Source: Treponema vincentii (GTDB taxonomy: Bacteria > Spirochaetota > Spirochaetia > Treponematales > Treponemataceae). Taken from it: a stretch of 64,000 nucleotides of DNA. The stretch covers positions 930,001-994,000 of the forward strand of contig NZ_CP050497.1 of the NCBI RefSeq assembly GCF_018336815.1. Direction: 5' to 3'. A program made the translations under genes and the position numbers. Shown piece after piece: positions 63,609 through 64,000 of this stretch. The first letter of the stretch is position 1. Every line of letters starts with the position of its first letter. The notes under the pieces were generated by a model. That model saw only the letters and a list, made by a program, of their open reading frames with translations. It was not told where the DNA came from and searched no databases.

Positions 63609-64000
63609 AAAGAATTGCAAAGTTCGTATTATCGTCTATTCGATATTGAGCTTTGCCGTTCTTACGGCAGTGGTATTATCCGATATTGCAGCTGCTCCGG
63701 AAATACATGCCTCATTGGAACACAGATTTTTGCCGCCGTCGATACGGCATCTATTCGGTACGGATGATTTCGGTCGGGATGTTTTTTTAAGGACGCTGCA
63801 AGGGTTCAAATACACTTTTTTTATTGCACTCACTGCTCAGGTTTTCAGTTTTTTATTAGGTGGGATAATCGGCCTTTTTGCAGGATATTACGGCGGACTG
63901 TTCGACGAAATACTGTATTATCTTTGCAATATCATTCTATCGTTTCCAATGATTGCCGCCGTTATCTTTTTTTCCGCTGTTTTCGGAAATTCCGTTTTTA
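63598..64000 (+). CDS. Dpp/Nik-type permease 2, truncated by the window end
   Basis: From the ATG at 63598 the frame is open to the right edge (134 residues). It has an N-terminal membrane helix, the FGTDDFGRDVFLRTLQGFKY motif typical of DppC/NikC-type permeases, and further hydrophobic segments (FIALTAQVFSFLLGGIIGLF). It overlaps the first permease gene by 11 bases. ATPase genes are expected beyond the window. Confidence 0.9.
   Translation, partial: MKTKKNCKVRIIVYSILSFAVLTAVVLSDIAAAPEIHASLEHRFLPPSIRHLFGTDDFGRDVFLRTLQGFKYTFFIALTAQVFSFLLGGIIGLFAGYYGGLFDEILYYLCNIILSFPMIAAVIFFSAVFGNSVF

Overview
The window reads as chromosome of a host-associated Treponema (spirochaete), probably close to the oral T. 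vincentii / T. medium / T. denticola group. The evidence is a spirochaete FlaB-type flagellin, a flgN-flgK-flgL-fliW-csrA cluster, several long proteins of treponemal character with no assignable domain, and moderate-to-low GC. The genus is inferred from gene content, not from a search.

Layout. 1-7.6 kb: end of a coiled-coil gene, mtnN, and a giant Ig-like lipoprotein. 7.7-15.4 kb (minus): csrA, fliW, flgL, flgK, a flgN-like gene, tRNA-Asn, an unknown gene and flaB. 15.7-20.3 kb: mutS2, an HD-GYP protein and a membrane protein. 20.7-26.6 kb: an accessory stretch with BrnT/BrnA and RelE/RelB-type modules, an RHH protein, a PilZ-like protein, a zincin/MuF-C toxin-like protein, a dead transposase, and a run of GGA-loop hairpins. 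26.7-41.1 kb: housekeeping genes (Maf, class B PBP, signal peptidase I, NUDIX, lspA, tRNA-Ala, RNase Y). 41.4-50.5 kb: Rrf2, class M sirtuin and zinc macrodomain, Bro-N-Fic, a nuclease pseudogene, VapBC, and a broken TOTE-type primase-helicase. 50.6-59.2 kb: two AraC regulators flank an ABC half-transporter pair that is separated by a GmrSD-like defence gene. 59.9-64 kb: AraC plus a solute-binding protein and permeases of the peptide/nickel (Dpp/Nik) type.

Working together. FliW and CsrA are expected to control flagellin translation, and the flaB leader carries GGA motifs that fit CsrA binding, one of them over the Shine-Dalgarno sequence. The intergenic regions also hold many hairpins whose stems differ but whose loops match the CsrA consensus (A-C-A-N-GGA-N-G-U). 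The densest run, on the + strand at about 26.3-26.6 kb, looks like a CsrB/RsmY-type CsrA-titrating RNA and is the best candidate here for an undescribed system.

A second theme is a set of palindromic repeat families. One (about 145 bp, three full copies and one short copy) has three nested stems that differ between copies yet stay base-paired. Another (about 141 bp) has inserted into the TOTE gene with a 5-bp flanking direct repeat.

A third theme is frame breaks. Four genes (flaB, HD-GYP, TOTE, permease) each carry one extra base in an A/T tract of 7-8, and the giant lipoprotein lacks one base in an A tract. Either these are sequencing or assembly errors, or the strain uses slippage; the sequence alone cannot say which.
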